Part shown: positions 26,529 through 34,217 of the stretch, in pieces
Layout of the letters: every line of letters begins with the position of its first letter
Position numbering within the stretch: the first letter of the stretch is position 1
Assembly (NCBI GenBank): GCA_937952285.1
Contig: CALFZE010000104.1
Location: 1 to 64,000 of the forward strand
Direction of reading: 5' to 3'
Length of the DNA: 64,000 nt
Source: UBA2428 sp002343545
GTDB lineage: Bacteria; Bdellovibrionota; UBA2428
Notes under the pieces: model-generated
Database searches by the model: none
What the model was told of the DNA's origin: nothing
What the model saw: the letters and a program-made list of their open reading frames with translations, nothing else
Program-made: the position numbers and the translations under genes

Positions 26529-27938
26529 GTGAGTCGCACCTCCCTCATTTTCATCTGGCTTGCTTTCGCTGCGTGGCTGACCATTCTCGTCGCAAAGTCG
26601 ATCCCGTTACCCGTCGCCCCCGGCACCGATTTCTGGTCCCTCTCTGCCTCGGAGATTCTCGCACAAGCCGGATACTCAGATTACGGTAGCTACATTAAAT
26701 ACGCTCGTATTCTCGCGAGCGGAGCACTGAACAGCCCCCACGAAGATGCGTGGGTCACGAACATCTGGCCTCCGGCCTTTCCCTTGGTGATCGCCTTTCT
26801 CTTAAAGACAGCCGGTGAAGCAAGCTACGGATTCAAACTGGGTATCTTGACCGTACTCGCCTGGGCCACCGTCCTGACCCATTTCCTCAAGAACGTCCCC
26901 TTCCTCAGATCCACTTGGGCACGTTTTCTCGTTCTTGCGTCTGTTTGCGCCTTACCCGAGTTTCGTCAATGGAGTTTCGGCACAGGTATTCTGATGACGG
27001 AATCTCTTTCGATGGCTCTCTTCGTTTTGGCGGGCGCTTTTTTCTACAAGGGAATCTCGGGTGACGGCCGCAAAGCCTATCTCATCGGAACCTTGTTTCT
27101 CGGCCTCTCCGCTAACTTCAAAGCCCTCTTGGATGGTGTCTTCGGCCTTCTTTTCCTGGCCTTGCTTGGGGGACTTGCCTTCGTTGCCCTCCTTGAGCAC
27201 CGAATCATTCCACTTTGGATCGAGGAAGCCGAACGACCACGTTTTCGCGCACGTTTGCCTGACCGCATTCCTGCCATGAAAACCGTTTTTCTTTGTTTCC
27301 TTGTCCTTGGGGCCACCACGGCGCCTTGGAAGATGCGCAATTTTTTACACAATGGACCCTACGCGATGTCACCGCTTGGCCTTGATCTCAACTGGGAATA
27401 CCAGTGGTCGCCAACCGATAAACTTGCAGGATTCGTGCACGCGGGTAACACGGCCTGCGCCGTAAACCCGGCCCCTTGCCCGATCATCTACGAAAACCGC
27501 CACGCCTGGGGTCCGAAAGTACTCCGCTCGCTCGTCCTCGGTAGCCTCATGGCGAACCCCAGTGCATGGATTCGCTATCGTCTCGAACGAGTGAATTGGC
27601 TTTGGGTTGGAGTCCCTTGGCCCAAGAACTTTGAAGAGGCAAAAAGAACTTTCTTTCTATACGTTGAAGGATTTGCGTATATCGCCGCCGCCGCTTTCGG
27701 GCTCTGGCTCCTTTTGAAACATTGGCGAGCTCGAAGAGCACGATGCTTGAGCACAGAAGATCTCGAACGGCTCGGTCTTCTTTTCGCTCTTTTTTTCGGG
27801 ATCCACGCGGCAAGCTTTCTAATCTTCCACTTCGAATCCCGCTATTCACTCTTTTGGCGAACTTCTTGCTTCCTGTTTTTGGCGTTCGTAGCCGCACGTA
27901 GAGCAACCCAAGAAAACGAACGATCCGTCGCAACCTGA
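26529..27938 (+). CDS. Polytopic membrane protein, probable GT-C glycosyltransferase
   Basis: A 469 aa protein with about 10-11 hydrophobic segments. Its layout recalls lipid-phosphate-sugar-dependent glycosyltransferases of the GT39/ArnT type: an acidic first loop (GTDFWSLSASEI), a WPPAFPLVIAFLL segment, a large loop after TTAPWKMRN, and HFESRYSLFW near the end. It starts at GTG 26529, 12 bases after wzt, and is probably co-transcribed. Substrate unknown. Composition is less GC-rich than the backbone. An O-antigen polymerase is a less likely alternative. Confidence 0.55.
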   Translation: MSRTSLIFIWLAFAAWLTILVAKSIPLPVAPGTDFWSLSASEILAQAGYSDYGSYIKYARILASGALNSPHEDAWVTNIWPPAFPLVIAFLLKTAGEASYGFKLGILTVLAWATVLTHFLKNVPFLRSTWARFLVLASVCALPEFRQWSFGTGILMTESLSMALFVLAGAFFYKGISGDGRKAYLIGTLFLGLSANFKALLDGVFGLLFLALLGGLAFVALLEHRIIPLWIEEAERPRFRARLPDRIPAMKTVFLCFLVLGATTAPWKMRNFLHNGPYAMSPLGLDLNWEYQWSPTDKLAGFVHAGNTACAVNPAPCPIIYENRHAWGPKVLRSLVLGSLMANPSAWIRYRLERVNWLWVGVPWPKNFEEAKRTFFLYVEGFAYIAAAAFGLWLLLKHWRARRARCLSTEDLERLGLLFALFFGIHAASFLIFHFESRYSLFWRTSCFLFLAFVAARRATQENERSVAT

Positions 27939-27941
27939 TGG

Positions 27942-28481
27942 TCAGCCTTTCAAGAGGTATGCCTTAAAAGCAGATGTTTTACGTTGATACGCCTCGCGCT
28001 CAGCAAAGTAAAACTGAAGATCCAAATCTTCTTGTCCTTCGGCTAGGACAAATCCAATGGACCGGTTGAACCGAATAGCTCGTGTATTCTCCTTGAGAAT
28101 ATGCGCCCGTAAACGCTTAAGACCGAGAACATCAAAACCAAAATCGTACATCGCAAATGTCGCCGCCATACCAACCGGGGTATTCCACAGATCTGAACGG
28201 GCCACGTAAATACCGCCTTCTCCTTCACCCTTCTCAAAGTCACAGTCCTTAATATTTACGACGCCGACCGATTCCCCACGCCATTGGATGACGTAATAGT
28301 ACTGCGTACGAAAATCGAGGGAATGAAACCAAGCGGTCTGCATCTCGGCGGAGATATGCCCCCGAAAATTCATGTAGCGGGAAACTTCAGGACTATTGCG
28401 CCATGCACGCACGGACTCAAGGTCATCGGCCCCCATGCGAGTCAAAACGACGCCATATGCTTCGATCGAAGAATGTTCCAT
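27942..28481 (-). CDS. GNAT-family N-acetyltransferase (sugar-nucleotide amine type)
   Basis: Transfers an acyl group, usually acetyl, from CoA to an amine. The pattern LESVRAWRNSPEVSRYMNFR at the N-terminus and GLKRLRAHILKENTRAIRFN then SIGFVLAEGQ at the C-terminus is that of RimJ/PseH-like acetyltransferases, several of which act on amino-sugar nucleotides. I chose ATG 28479-28481, which overlaps the upstream LuxC-like stop (TGATG) and gives 179 aa; an upstream ATG would add 20 residues inside the other gene. It is the last gene of the seven-gene operon. Its substrate may be the 4-amino sugar made by the WecE-like enzyme, but this is inference. Confidence 0.75.
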   Translation of the reverse strand: MEHSSIEAYGVVLTRMGADDLESVRAWRNSPEVSRYMNFRGHISAEMQTAWFHSLDFRTQYYYVIQWRGESVGVVNIKDCDFEKGEGEGGIYVARSDLWNTPVGMAATFAMYDFGFDVLGLKRLRAHILKENTRAIRFNRSIGFVLAEGQEDLDLQFYFAEREAYQRKTSAFKAYLLKG

Positions 28482-29659
28482 CAACCTGATCCAAAAGAGG
28501 TGCGAGTGAAAAGTTGACTCCACCATTCTTCCCCGTCCCAAACCGGACCGAAATCGTGCATCTGGGCCAGGGGAACAAACCGACTAGCTTGCGAGCGCGC
28601 GAGAGCCGCCGTGTAATGCGTATCAAAGGGGTCGCGGAGGGCATAACCGATAGTTTGCAAATTCGGAGCCGCCGTCGAAATAGCATCCTCGAGATTACCC
28701 CACTGCAGTTCAATCCCGAGATTCGACCAAGCGAAGGAAATTTTCGCCGGAGCGAGTACAAGAAGAGCCGCGTTGTTTCCCACGATCCGGCTTTCGAAGC
28801 CATTCGCACGAGCCCACTGGAGCCCGAGAAAATTCTGACTAGCCTGGTGCTGATCGACCGTGGTCAAAGCGGCCGACTCCCAAGCCATTTCCATCTTACG
28901 CGCGAGATCAACAGCATCTTCCCGCTTTCCGCCGACTAACATGATCCGTTGGGGCGAAGTGCAACCAGCCTGGCCGTAAATGGAGAAAATCTTGACAAGC
29001 GACTCCACGGTATCCGGCCGAGATGCTTCCGACGGCTCGATCCAGGCCTCGGATACCCGATGGGTAAAATAAAAGCCTCGGCTCGATGTCGGATGGGACA
29101 ACGCCTCGATCCCCTTGGCAGCCTCATCACCTCCGAAAAGGATACGCACGTCGGACGACGACGCCATTTCTGCGTTTCGAGGATCGATCCGATCGAATAC
29201 GGCAACCGAGACGCGCCCACGAAGCCATTCCGCAAGCGGGCCCGGGGAACTACGACTCGCCAAGTATTCCACAAAGGCTCCACAAAGGTCGCGACCACGG
29301 GAACCAATTTTGACCGAGAGATGAGCTCCCGTAAGCGAAATAAGTACCACAGCGAGCGGACCTAATAGGCTGACGTTATTCGGCAGCCATAGCCCCACCC
29401 GCTCCCGCGGACGGAGGAGTCCGATCGGAATCCCCTCCCCACTTTCGGGACCGAAACTCCGATGAAAGACCTCGCTTAGATGCCCTGCTTCCAGAAAACG
29501 GATGAGATAGGCCCACTCCGTCCGGGTAAAATCGGGGTGGCGTTCACGAATCATTTTACGGCGAACAGTTTCGTAATTCTCGAGAAGTGCATCGAGAGAA
29601 AAAGACAGCGCGATGGCGACACGACCGCCATCGCGTCCGTAAAATCGGAGCTCAGACAT
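28481..29659 (-). CDS. LuxC-like acyl-CoA/acyl-protein reductase
   Basis: LuxC reduces acyl groups, delivered through a Cys thioester, to aldehydes with NADPH. The aldehyde-dehydrogenase-type fold is recognisable: substrate-binding region VGLWLPNNVSLLGPLAVVLI near residue 88, the active-site block IYGQAGCTSPQRI with Cys233, and the family end RFVPLAQMHDFGPVWDGEEW near residue 365. It is 392 aa versus about 480 in luminous bacteria, missing part of the N-terminal region. The start overlaps the LuxE-like stop by eight bases. With LuxE, acyl carrier protein and ligase genes upstream, it should be part of an acyl-reducing complex. No luciferase genes are present. Confidence 0.82.
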   Translation of the reverse strand: MSELRFYGRDGGRVAIALSFSLDALLENYETVRRKMIRERHPDFTRTEWAYLIRFLEAGHLSEVFHRSFGPESGEGIPIGLLRPRERVGLWLPNNVSLLGPLAVVLISLTGAHLSVKIGSRGRDLCGAFVEYLASRSSPGPLAEWLRGRVSVAVFDRIDPRNAEMASSSDVRILFGGDEAAKGIEALSHPTSSRGFYFTHRVSEAWIEPSEASRPDTVESLVKIFSIYGQAGCTSPQRIMLVGGKREDAVDLARKMEMAWESAALTTVDQHQASQNFLGLQWARANGFESRIVGNNAALLVLAPAKISFAWSNLGIELQWGNLEDAISTAAPNLQTIGYALRDPFDTHYTAALARSQASRFVPLAQMHDFGPVWDGEEWWSQLFTRTSFGSG

Positions 29660-30698
29660 TCGCGCAACCTCTCAACTCGGCCTTCGGCATGCGCCCTATG
29701 AGTTCGAAGCGACGACCGCGACGACCGCAAGGACACGGGCCCGGGATCAGTCGACCGATATCTTCGGTCAGGATGTTGTGGTACGGCGCGCCTCTCGAAA
29801 TCGTGTTTATCAGCTGAAGCTGGCCGTCCCCTTCCGGAAGAGCCGCCAATGTCCACGGATCGCGCACCAGGACGTCTCCCCAAGCCGGTACGTGCCGGGC
29901 GCCAAATTCACACATGGGATAAACCATTCCGACCTGTTCGACGAGACCATAGTAGTCCACGACTTTCGAACCGGGCGCAGCGCGAGTCAGAAGGACTCTC
30001 TCAAAATCGGCGCGATCAACTCGCGCATTCTCGAGTTTCTTCCAGCCTCCGCTATGCACAAAGGTGATCGTTCGCGTTCTTAAATCCGATTCGATATCGG
30101 CTGGCATCGTCCGATTCGCCCAAGCCATCCAAAGTGCCCAAGAGATACCATAAACGAGAAGGGGGCCCGGTTGCTTGAGAGCGCAACGAATCTGCTCTTC
30201 GTTCAGGCTCGCGGCGTCCGACGCATCCTTGAGGACAAAAAAAATCTCCGTCGCGAAAGGCTTCAGCGACATAGCCGCCAAAACGCGAGCCGAAAGCCCT
30301 TCGCGGCTCCGTAGGGAAGCGACGCCGTCTAGTACGAGGAGAGGCCGGGTTTCGCGGCCCACAAAGTCCTCCAGAATCCGAAGCGAACTCAACGACTGCA
30401 GCCGCGAGCTTTCTTCGTCGAGGGTGATCTCGCTCGCGACTCCCGAAGTCGAAGACGAACGAACGATACGACCGTGCACGATACCTTCGCCCTTCGTGAT
30501 CAAACGCAGACGCTTAAAAAGACCCACGTGAAGGAAAGGCGCCTCTTCTACACTCGAAATTCTTGGAACTTTGCCGAGGATGGATGCGTAGGCAGGACAG
30601 CCACGGAAGTGCAGTTCATTCAATTCCGTGAGCCGATCCAAGAAGGCGCGCTCGTCGCGTTCCCCGTAAACTACCGTATCCGAAACCCAGGAAGACAT
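29652..30698 (-). CDS. LuxE-like acyl-protein synthetase/acyltransferase
   Basis: LuxE activates a fatty acid as acyl-AMP and carries the acyl group on a Cys before passing it to LuxC. The 348 aa sequence has the LuxE layout: FRGCPAYASILGKV near residue 32, the nucleotide loop VRSSSTSGVASEITLDEESS near residue 80, TFVHSGGWKKLENARV, VDYYGLVEQVGMVYPMCEFG and a terminal ECG-type end, PGPCPCGRRGRRFELIGRM. C-terminal Cys345 is a candidate acyl carrier. The start overlaps the alcohol dehydrogenase stop (TGATG) and its stop overlaps the LuxC-like gene. The acyl donor might be free acid or the acyl-ACP made by the neighbours. Confidence 0.82.
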   Translation of the reverse strand: MSSWVSDTVVYGERDERAFLDRLTELNELHFRGCPAYASILGKVPRISSVEEAPFLHVGLFKRLRLITKGEGIVHGRIVRSSSTSGVASEITLDEESSRLQSLSSLRILEDFVGRETRPLLVLDGVASLRSREGLSARVLAAMSLKPFATEIFFVLKDASDAASLNEEQIRCALKQPGPLLVYGISWALWMAWANRTMPADIESDLRTRTITFVHSGGWKKLENARVDRADFERVLLTRAAPGSKVVDYYGLVEQVGMVYPMCEFGARHVPAWGDVLVRDPWTLAALPEGDGQLQLINTISRGAPYHNILTEDIGRLIPGPCPCGRRGRRFELIGRMPKAELRGCANV

Positions 30699-31642
30699 CA
30701 GGTCTCGCCTTCCTCGGGCAAGAACGTCCGAAAGAAGTCCAGTGAATCCGCCCGTACGAGGGCACAGTTAATTCGCGCCAGGGGCTGACGAAGAATAAGG
30801 GACCAGCTGGACTCAATCGTCGGCATCCAACGGCGATAGTCGGCTTCGTCGAAAAAACGCCTCAGCATGGCCCGGCAGTCGCCGAGCGGAATCCCATGCT
30901 TCCGGAAAAGGTCGTCTACTTTAGATCCGCGGGATCGATTGTAATCAAAAACAGGCAAAAGGAGTGTCGAGCAGAGCCGTGCGTGGCCCACGGATTCCTT
31001 CGCATCACGCTTCAGAGTGGGTTCAATCTGGTGGGCGATCGCATGTATAAGTCCGACGCCCGAGCGAGATTGCAAAGAGCAAGCCTTTGCGGAAGCCTCG
31101 AACCAGGCAAAATCGCCGGTTCCCGGTTCAAGAGGGAGAAGAACGTCTCGAATAAAAGAGGCCATTTCTTCTCTCAACGCATCATTTGAGAGCGGAGACA
31201 GGAACCCTTCGAGAGCGTGAGACCATGCGTCACCAGCGCCCCACAACGCCGCCTCCGGCGGAATCAGCTCGGTCAACTCACGCGAGTAGGCCCGAGCATC
31301 GGGCAGAAAATCCGGCCCCATCTTGATGACTTTTACGTCGCCCTCGTTGAGAACCGCAATCGGAGAATTCTCGGCCCCGCTTCCCCAAAGGGAAGGCACG
31401 ACGACCATCCAAGTATCCGGGCTAAGCTCTCGGCGCCAGACTTTAGCTCGATCAATCAAAGACCCGCCTCCGACCACAACTAGGCGAGCTAAACCCGAAC
31501 GAGGAGTCTCGATCGAAGCGACAACTTCGAAAGGCAGACGAGCCGAAACGAACGCGACTAGCGACCTGGACGTCCAACAAACCGTGCCTTCCTTTGGAAG
31601 ATCCGTGAGGGTGGCCCAGTCGACAATCGGCGACTCATTCAT
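30698..31642 (-). CDS. Iron-containing alcohol dehydrogenase family protein (short form)
   Basis: Fe-alcohol dehydrogenases interconvert aldehydes and alcohols with NAD(P). The nucleotide-binding GGGSLIDRAK is at residue 58-67. The metal ligands align as Asp138 and His142 in GAGDAWSHALEGF, His204 in HAIAHQIEP and His220. At 314 aa it is shorter than the usual 380-390, mostly at the N-terminus. The start lies inside the acyl carrier protein stop region (8-base overlap). Directly upstream of LuxE- and LuxC-like genes, it may reduce the aldehyde to an alcohol, or oxidise an alcohol substrate. Confidence 0.78.
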   Translation of the reverse strand: MNESPIVDWATLTDLPKEGTVCWTSRSLVAFVSARLPFEVVASIETPRSGLARLVVVGGGSLIDRAKVWRRELSPDTWMVVVPSLWGSGAENSPIAVLNEGDVKVIKMGPDFLPDARAYSRELTELIPPEAALWGAGDAWSHALEGFLSPLSNDALREEMASFIRDVLLPLEPGTGDFAWFEASAKACSLQSRSGVGLIHAIAHQIEPTLKRDAKESVGHARLCSTLLLPVFDYNRSRGSKVDDLFRKHGIPLGDCRAMLRRFFDEADYRRWMPTIESSWSLILRQPLARINCALVRADSLDFFRTFLPEEGET

Positions 31643-31883
31643 CGAAACGAATCCCCTTCTCGGTCAGGATCTCGATGATGTCCGACACCGAGGCAATACC
31701 GACAGCCTGCTCGGGCGCGAAATGGTATCCGAATGTTTCCTGAATACCGACGGCCATCGAAACCACCCCCAACGAGTCCCAAGTGGCGATGTCGGTCTTC
31801 TTGAGATCGAAATGAAACTCGTCTTCATTGAGCATGAAAACTTCCAACAAGAGAGATTTCAGTTTCTTGCGATTCTCGTTCAT
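31635..31883 (-). CDS. Acyl carrier protein
   Basis: Carries an acyl chain as a thioester on 4'-phosphopantetheine. The modification site is Ser37 in TWDSLGVVSM; canonical ACPs have DSL at this place. The protein is 82 aa, acidic and helical, with no other domain. A good ribosome site (GAGG, 6 bases before ATG 31881-31883) is present. It lies between the AMP-ligase and the alcohol dehydrogenase, so it is a dedicated carrier for this operon and not the fatty-acid-synthesis AcpP, which normally sits with fab genes. Confidence 0.85.
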   Translation of the reverse strand: MNENRKKLKSLLLEVFMLNEDEFHFDLKKTDIATWDSLGVVSMAVGIQETFGYHFAPEQAVGIASVSDIIEILTEKGIRFDE

Positions 31884-31898
31884 ATCGACCTCAGACCG

Positions 31899-33104
31899 TC
31901 AGCGATACTGTTTCCAAACGACCGTTTTGCCTTCCAGTGACGCAAGCGACTTGGCATCGGGCTTTCCATTCGCCAGGAAGGGGATATCATCGACCGATTC
32001 TATGCGAACGGGCCAATGAGGACGACGGAATTTTTCACGGAAGACGCCGAAAATCCCCCTTAATTCCATTTCGCTGGGCCTCGGAGCCACGACCAAGACG
32101 TGTCCCCATTGCCCGTCTTTTTCTTCTTCGAGGTAAAAAGCGAAAGATCGCTTCCATACTTGCCGCAAGGCATCACCTATGACCTGAAGCGATATCTTCT
32201 CGCCAAAGCGCTTGAATACTTCGTTGCCACGTCCGACGATCCGCCAGAGGTTTTCTCCCGCGCTCTCCCCGACATCGCCGGTCGGGATCCATTCACCGAC
32301 TCCGAAAGAACGAAGACCCTGCGCATCGGCCACGGCCAGAGCTCCGTAGGGGCTGCGAAAGTGAAGGGCTCCGCCTTCCGCCACGTGCATTTCGACGCCC
32401 GGCAATGGCCTTCCTAGGATCGCCGCATCTTCCACCGTTTCGATCTTCCGGATCGTGAGTCGCGGCAAGGCCTCGGTACAGCCGAAGTTGTTATATATAT
32501 CGGCACGAGGAAAAAGATCGCGGAGATAATCAAGGTCGCCAGCCGGGAAAACGCCGCCCGCGAAATTCACTCGAATCACTTCCGGGAAACGGCGGCCCGG
32601 AGAAAAATAACGCCGCATAAGAGAAACCTGCGAGCCCACGAGACAAACCATGCTCGCGGGAGATCGATCGAGCGTCTCGGCCCAACCTTCGGGATCAGCA
32701 AGCCCCGCGGTCGGGATCAACGGACGGCCAAAGACATTCGACCAGATCCATTGGTTCACCAGACAATAGGAGTAAGTAAAGGGCAGAGACGACACGGTCG
32801 TCTGAACGACTTCGAGCGACTGATGTTCGTGGATGACATGCGCCAAGGCTTCCGCGCGGGACTTAAGCCCCACGACGAGTTTCGGCGCTCCCGTACTTCC
32901 CGACGTCAAAAGGGCAAAACATCCTTCAGGGAATGCGGCGTCCACTTGTCCCAGGGTACGATCAAACCATGCGCTATCTACCGACGCAGGTTCCTGAACG
33001 AGAATCAAGCTCTCCTTCTCCCGCCAAGCCGCGCGAAGTCCCTCGAGACCTGCCCGCGTGCTTTCGAGATTTTGATGCAAGGCGGGAAACTTCAAGATCT
33101 GCAT
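31899..33104 (-). CDS. AMP-dependent acyl ligase (ANL superfamily), short
   Basis: Adenylates a carboxylic acid and probably loads it onto the adjacent acyl carrier protein. The P-loop-like motif LLTSGSTGAPK (residues 65-75), the YNNFGCTEALPRLT motif, PTGDVGE, the hinge VGRGNEVFKRFGEKIS and the catalytic Lys in LANGKPDAKSL are all there. The first motif normally lies 100 or more residues further in, so the N-terminal subdomain is much reduced (401 aa total). AGGGG precedes ATG 33102-33104. It is second in the operon. The acid it uses cannot be predicted from what I see. Confidence 0.82.
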   Translation of the reverse strand: MQILKFPALHQNLESTRAGLEGLRAAWREKESLILVQEPASVDSAWFDRTLGQVDAAFPEGCFALLTSGSTGAPKLVVGLKSRAEALAHVIHEHQSLEVVQTTVSSLPFTYSYCLVNQWIWSNVFGRPLIPTAGLADPEGWAETLDRSPASMVCLVGSQVSLMRRYFSPGRRFPEVIRVNFAGGVFPAGDLDYLRDLFPRADIYNNFGCTEALPRLTIRKIETVEDAAILGRPLPGVEMHVAEGGALHFRSPYGALAVADAQGLRSFGVGEWIPTGDVGESAGENLWRIVGRGNEVFKRFGEKISLQVIGDALRQVWKRSFAFYLEEEKDGQWGHVLVVAPRPSEMELRGIFGVFREKFRRPHWPVRIESVDDIPFLANGKPDAKSLASLEGKTVVWKQYR

Positions 33105-33112
33105 TTCGCCCC

Positions 33113-34063
33113 TTAGATCACTTCAGCGATCGAGGTTTGGGGGCGTTGGGTCGCCATCGCTAACAAGCGACGTAAGTATTCACCGATAACGCCTATGCAG
33201 AGCAAAATCAGGCCCGTCGAAAGAAAAATACTCGCGATCACCGAAGTAAAACCAAGGGGTGCCCCAAAGAAGAGCTTCTTCGCAACGAAGAACGAACCCG
33301 CAAGAAAACTGAAGCCCGACATGAGAAGCCCCAAAAAAACGACCGCTCGCAGGGGAAGCGTCGTATAGTCGAAGACTAGACGACTCGCCATTCGCACGAG
33401 GCCCCAAATTCGATAACCAGATTCCCCAGATACACGTTCCCGATGCTCCACGACTACCGAAGTGACCGACCGTGTGTGCCACGAAACGAGGCCATCGAGA
33501 TAAAGAGAACTCTGACTGAACTTAGTGAGCTTTTCGTAGAGCGACCGCCGAAGGAGACGAAAAGAAGATGCCTTCACTTTGCTCTCGAACGCGTAACTAA
33601 GAATACGTTGGACCCCGCGACTTCCGAGATTTCGGAGCGAACCATGTTTCTTCTCAGCGTAAACGCCATATACGAGATCGAAATTCCCTTCCTTCTGACG
33701 TTCCCGAAGCTTGAGGATTTCCGAAGGGGGCGTCTGTAGGTCATCGTCGATCGTGACCGCGAACTCTCCGCGCGCGAAGCGAAAGCCGCAAAGAGTAGCG
33801 TTGTGCTGACCGAAGTTCCGCGCCAAACGAACGCCGCGAACCCTCCCACCCGAGGCATCGCACAACGAAACGATCGTTTTCCAGGTGCCGTCCATACTCC
33901 CGTCGTCCACGAAGATAACTTCGTAGGTGAGGCCTGCCGACCGGAAAACACGGTCCAGATGCTCCAAGAGATCGGCGAGCGTCCGCTCGGAATAATAGCA
34001 AGGGACGACCACGCTGTAGGCGATCCCAGATTCGACGGTAGAGGGTAAAGTCTCAAGACTCAC
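33113..34063 (-). CDS. GT2 glycosyltransferase, polyprenyl-phosphate sugar type
   Basis: Transfers a sugar from a nucleotide donor to undecaprenyl phosphate, as GtrB and ArnC do. The GT-A domain has SVVVPCYYSERTLADLLEHL, VIFVDDGSMDGT and the catalytic TIDDDLQTPP; two C-terminal membrane helices (residues about 240-262 and 275-298) are typical of this group. Length 316 aa fits. It is first in the minus-strand operon, with eight bases to the AMP-ligase gene. Its lipid-linked sugar could be the donor for the GT-C membrane protein at 26.5 kb, as in other Und-P-sugar systems; this pairing is inference. Confidence 0.82.
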   Translation of the reverse strand: MSLETLPSTVESGIAYSVVVPCYYSERTLADLLEHLDRVFRSAGLTYEVIFVDDGSMDGTWKTIVSLCDASGGRVRGVRLARNFGQHNATLCGFRFARGEFAVTIDDDLQTPPSEILKLRERQKEGNFDLVYGVYAEKKHGSLRNLGSRGVQRILSYAFESKVKASSFRLLRRSLYEKLTKFSQSSLYLDGLVSWHTRSVTSVVVEHRERVSGESGYRIWGLVRMASRLVFDYTTLPLRAVVFLGLLMSGFSFLAGSFFVAKKLFFGAPLGFTSVIASIFLSTGLILLCIGVIGEYLRRLLAMATQRPQTSIAEVI

Positions 34064-34169
34064 GGCTATTGGGAAGTCCTATTAGATACGAGGGGTTTGG
34101 GCAAATCCTACCCCGGCGACAGACCTCGAACGAGAGGGACAGACGACCCAAATCTCCCCTGGACGAGGC

Positions 34170-34197
34170 TTGAGAAGTTCCGAGTCATTGTTATGGT
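34170..34197 (+). promoter_or_regulatory. Candidate sigma-70 promoter of the wecE-like gene
   Basis: TTGAGA (34170-34175) and TATGGT (34192-34197) are separated by 16 bases. The predicted transcript would start near 34204, about 14 bases before ATG 34218. This also argues against the upstream in-frame ATG at 34170. Confidence 0.5.
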
Positions 34198-34217
34198 GTC
34201 CTACGGATGGAATCCGC

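Noticed and set aside
27942..31642. Bioluminescence operon
   Set aside because: LuxC- and LuxE-like genes are present, but no luciferase (luxA, luxB) or thioesterase luxD is nearby, and the genes sit in a polysaccharide locus. A light-producing system is not supported.
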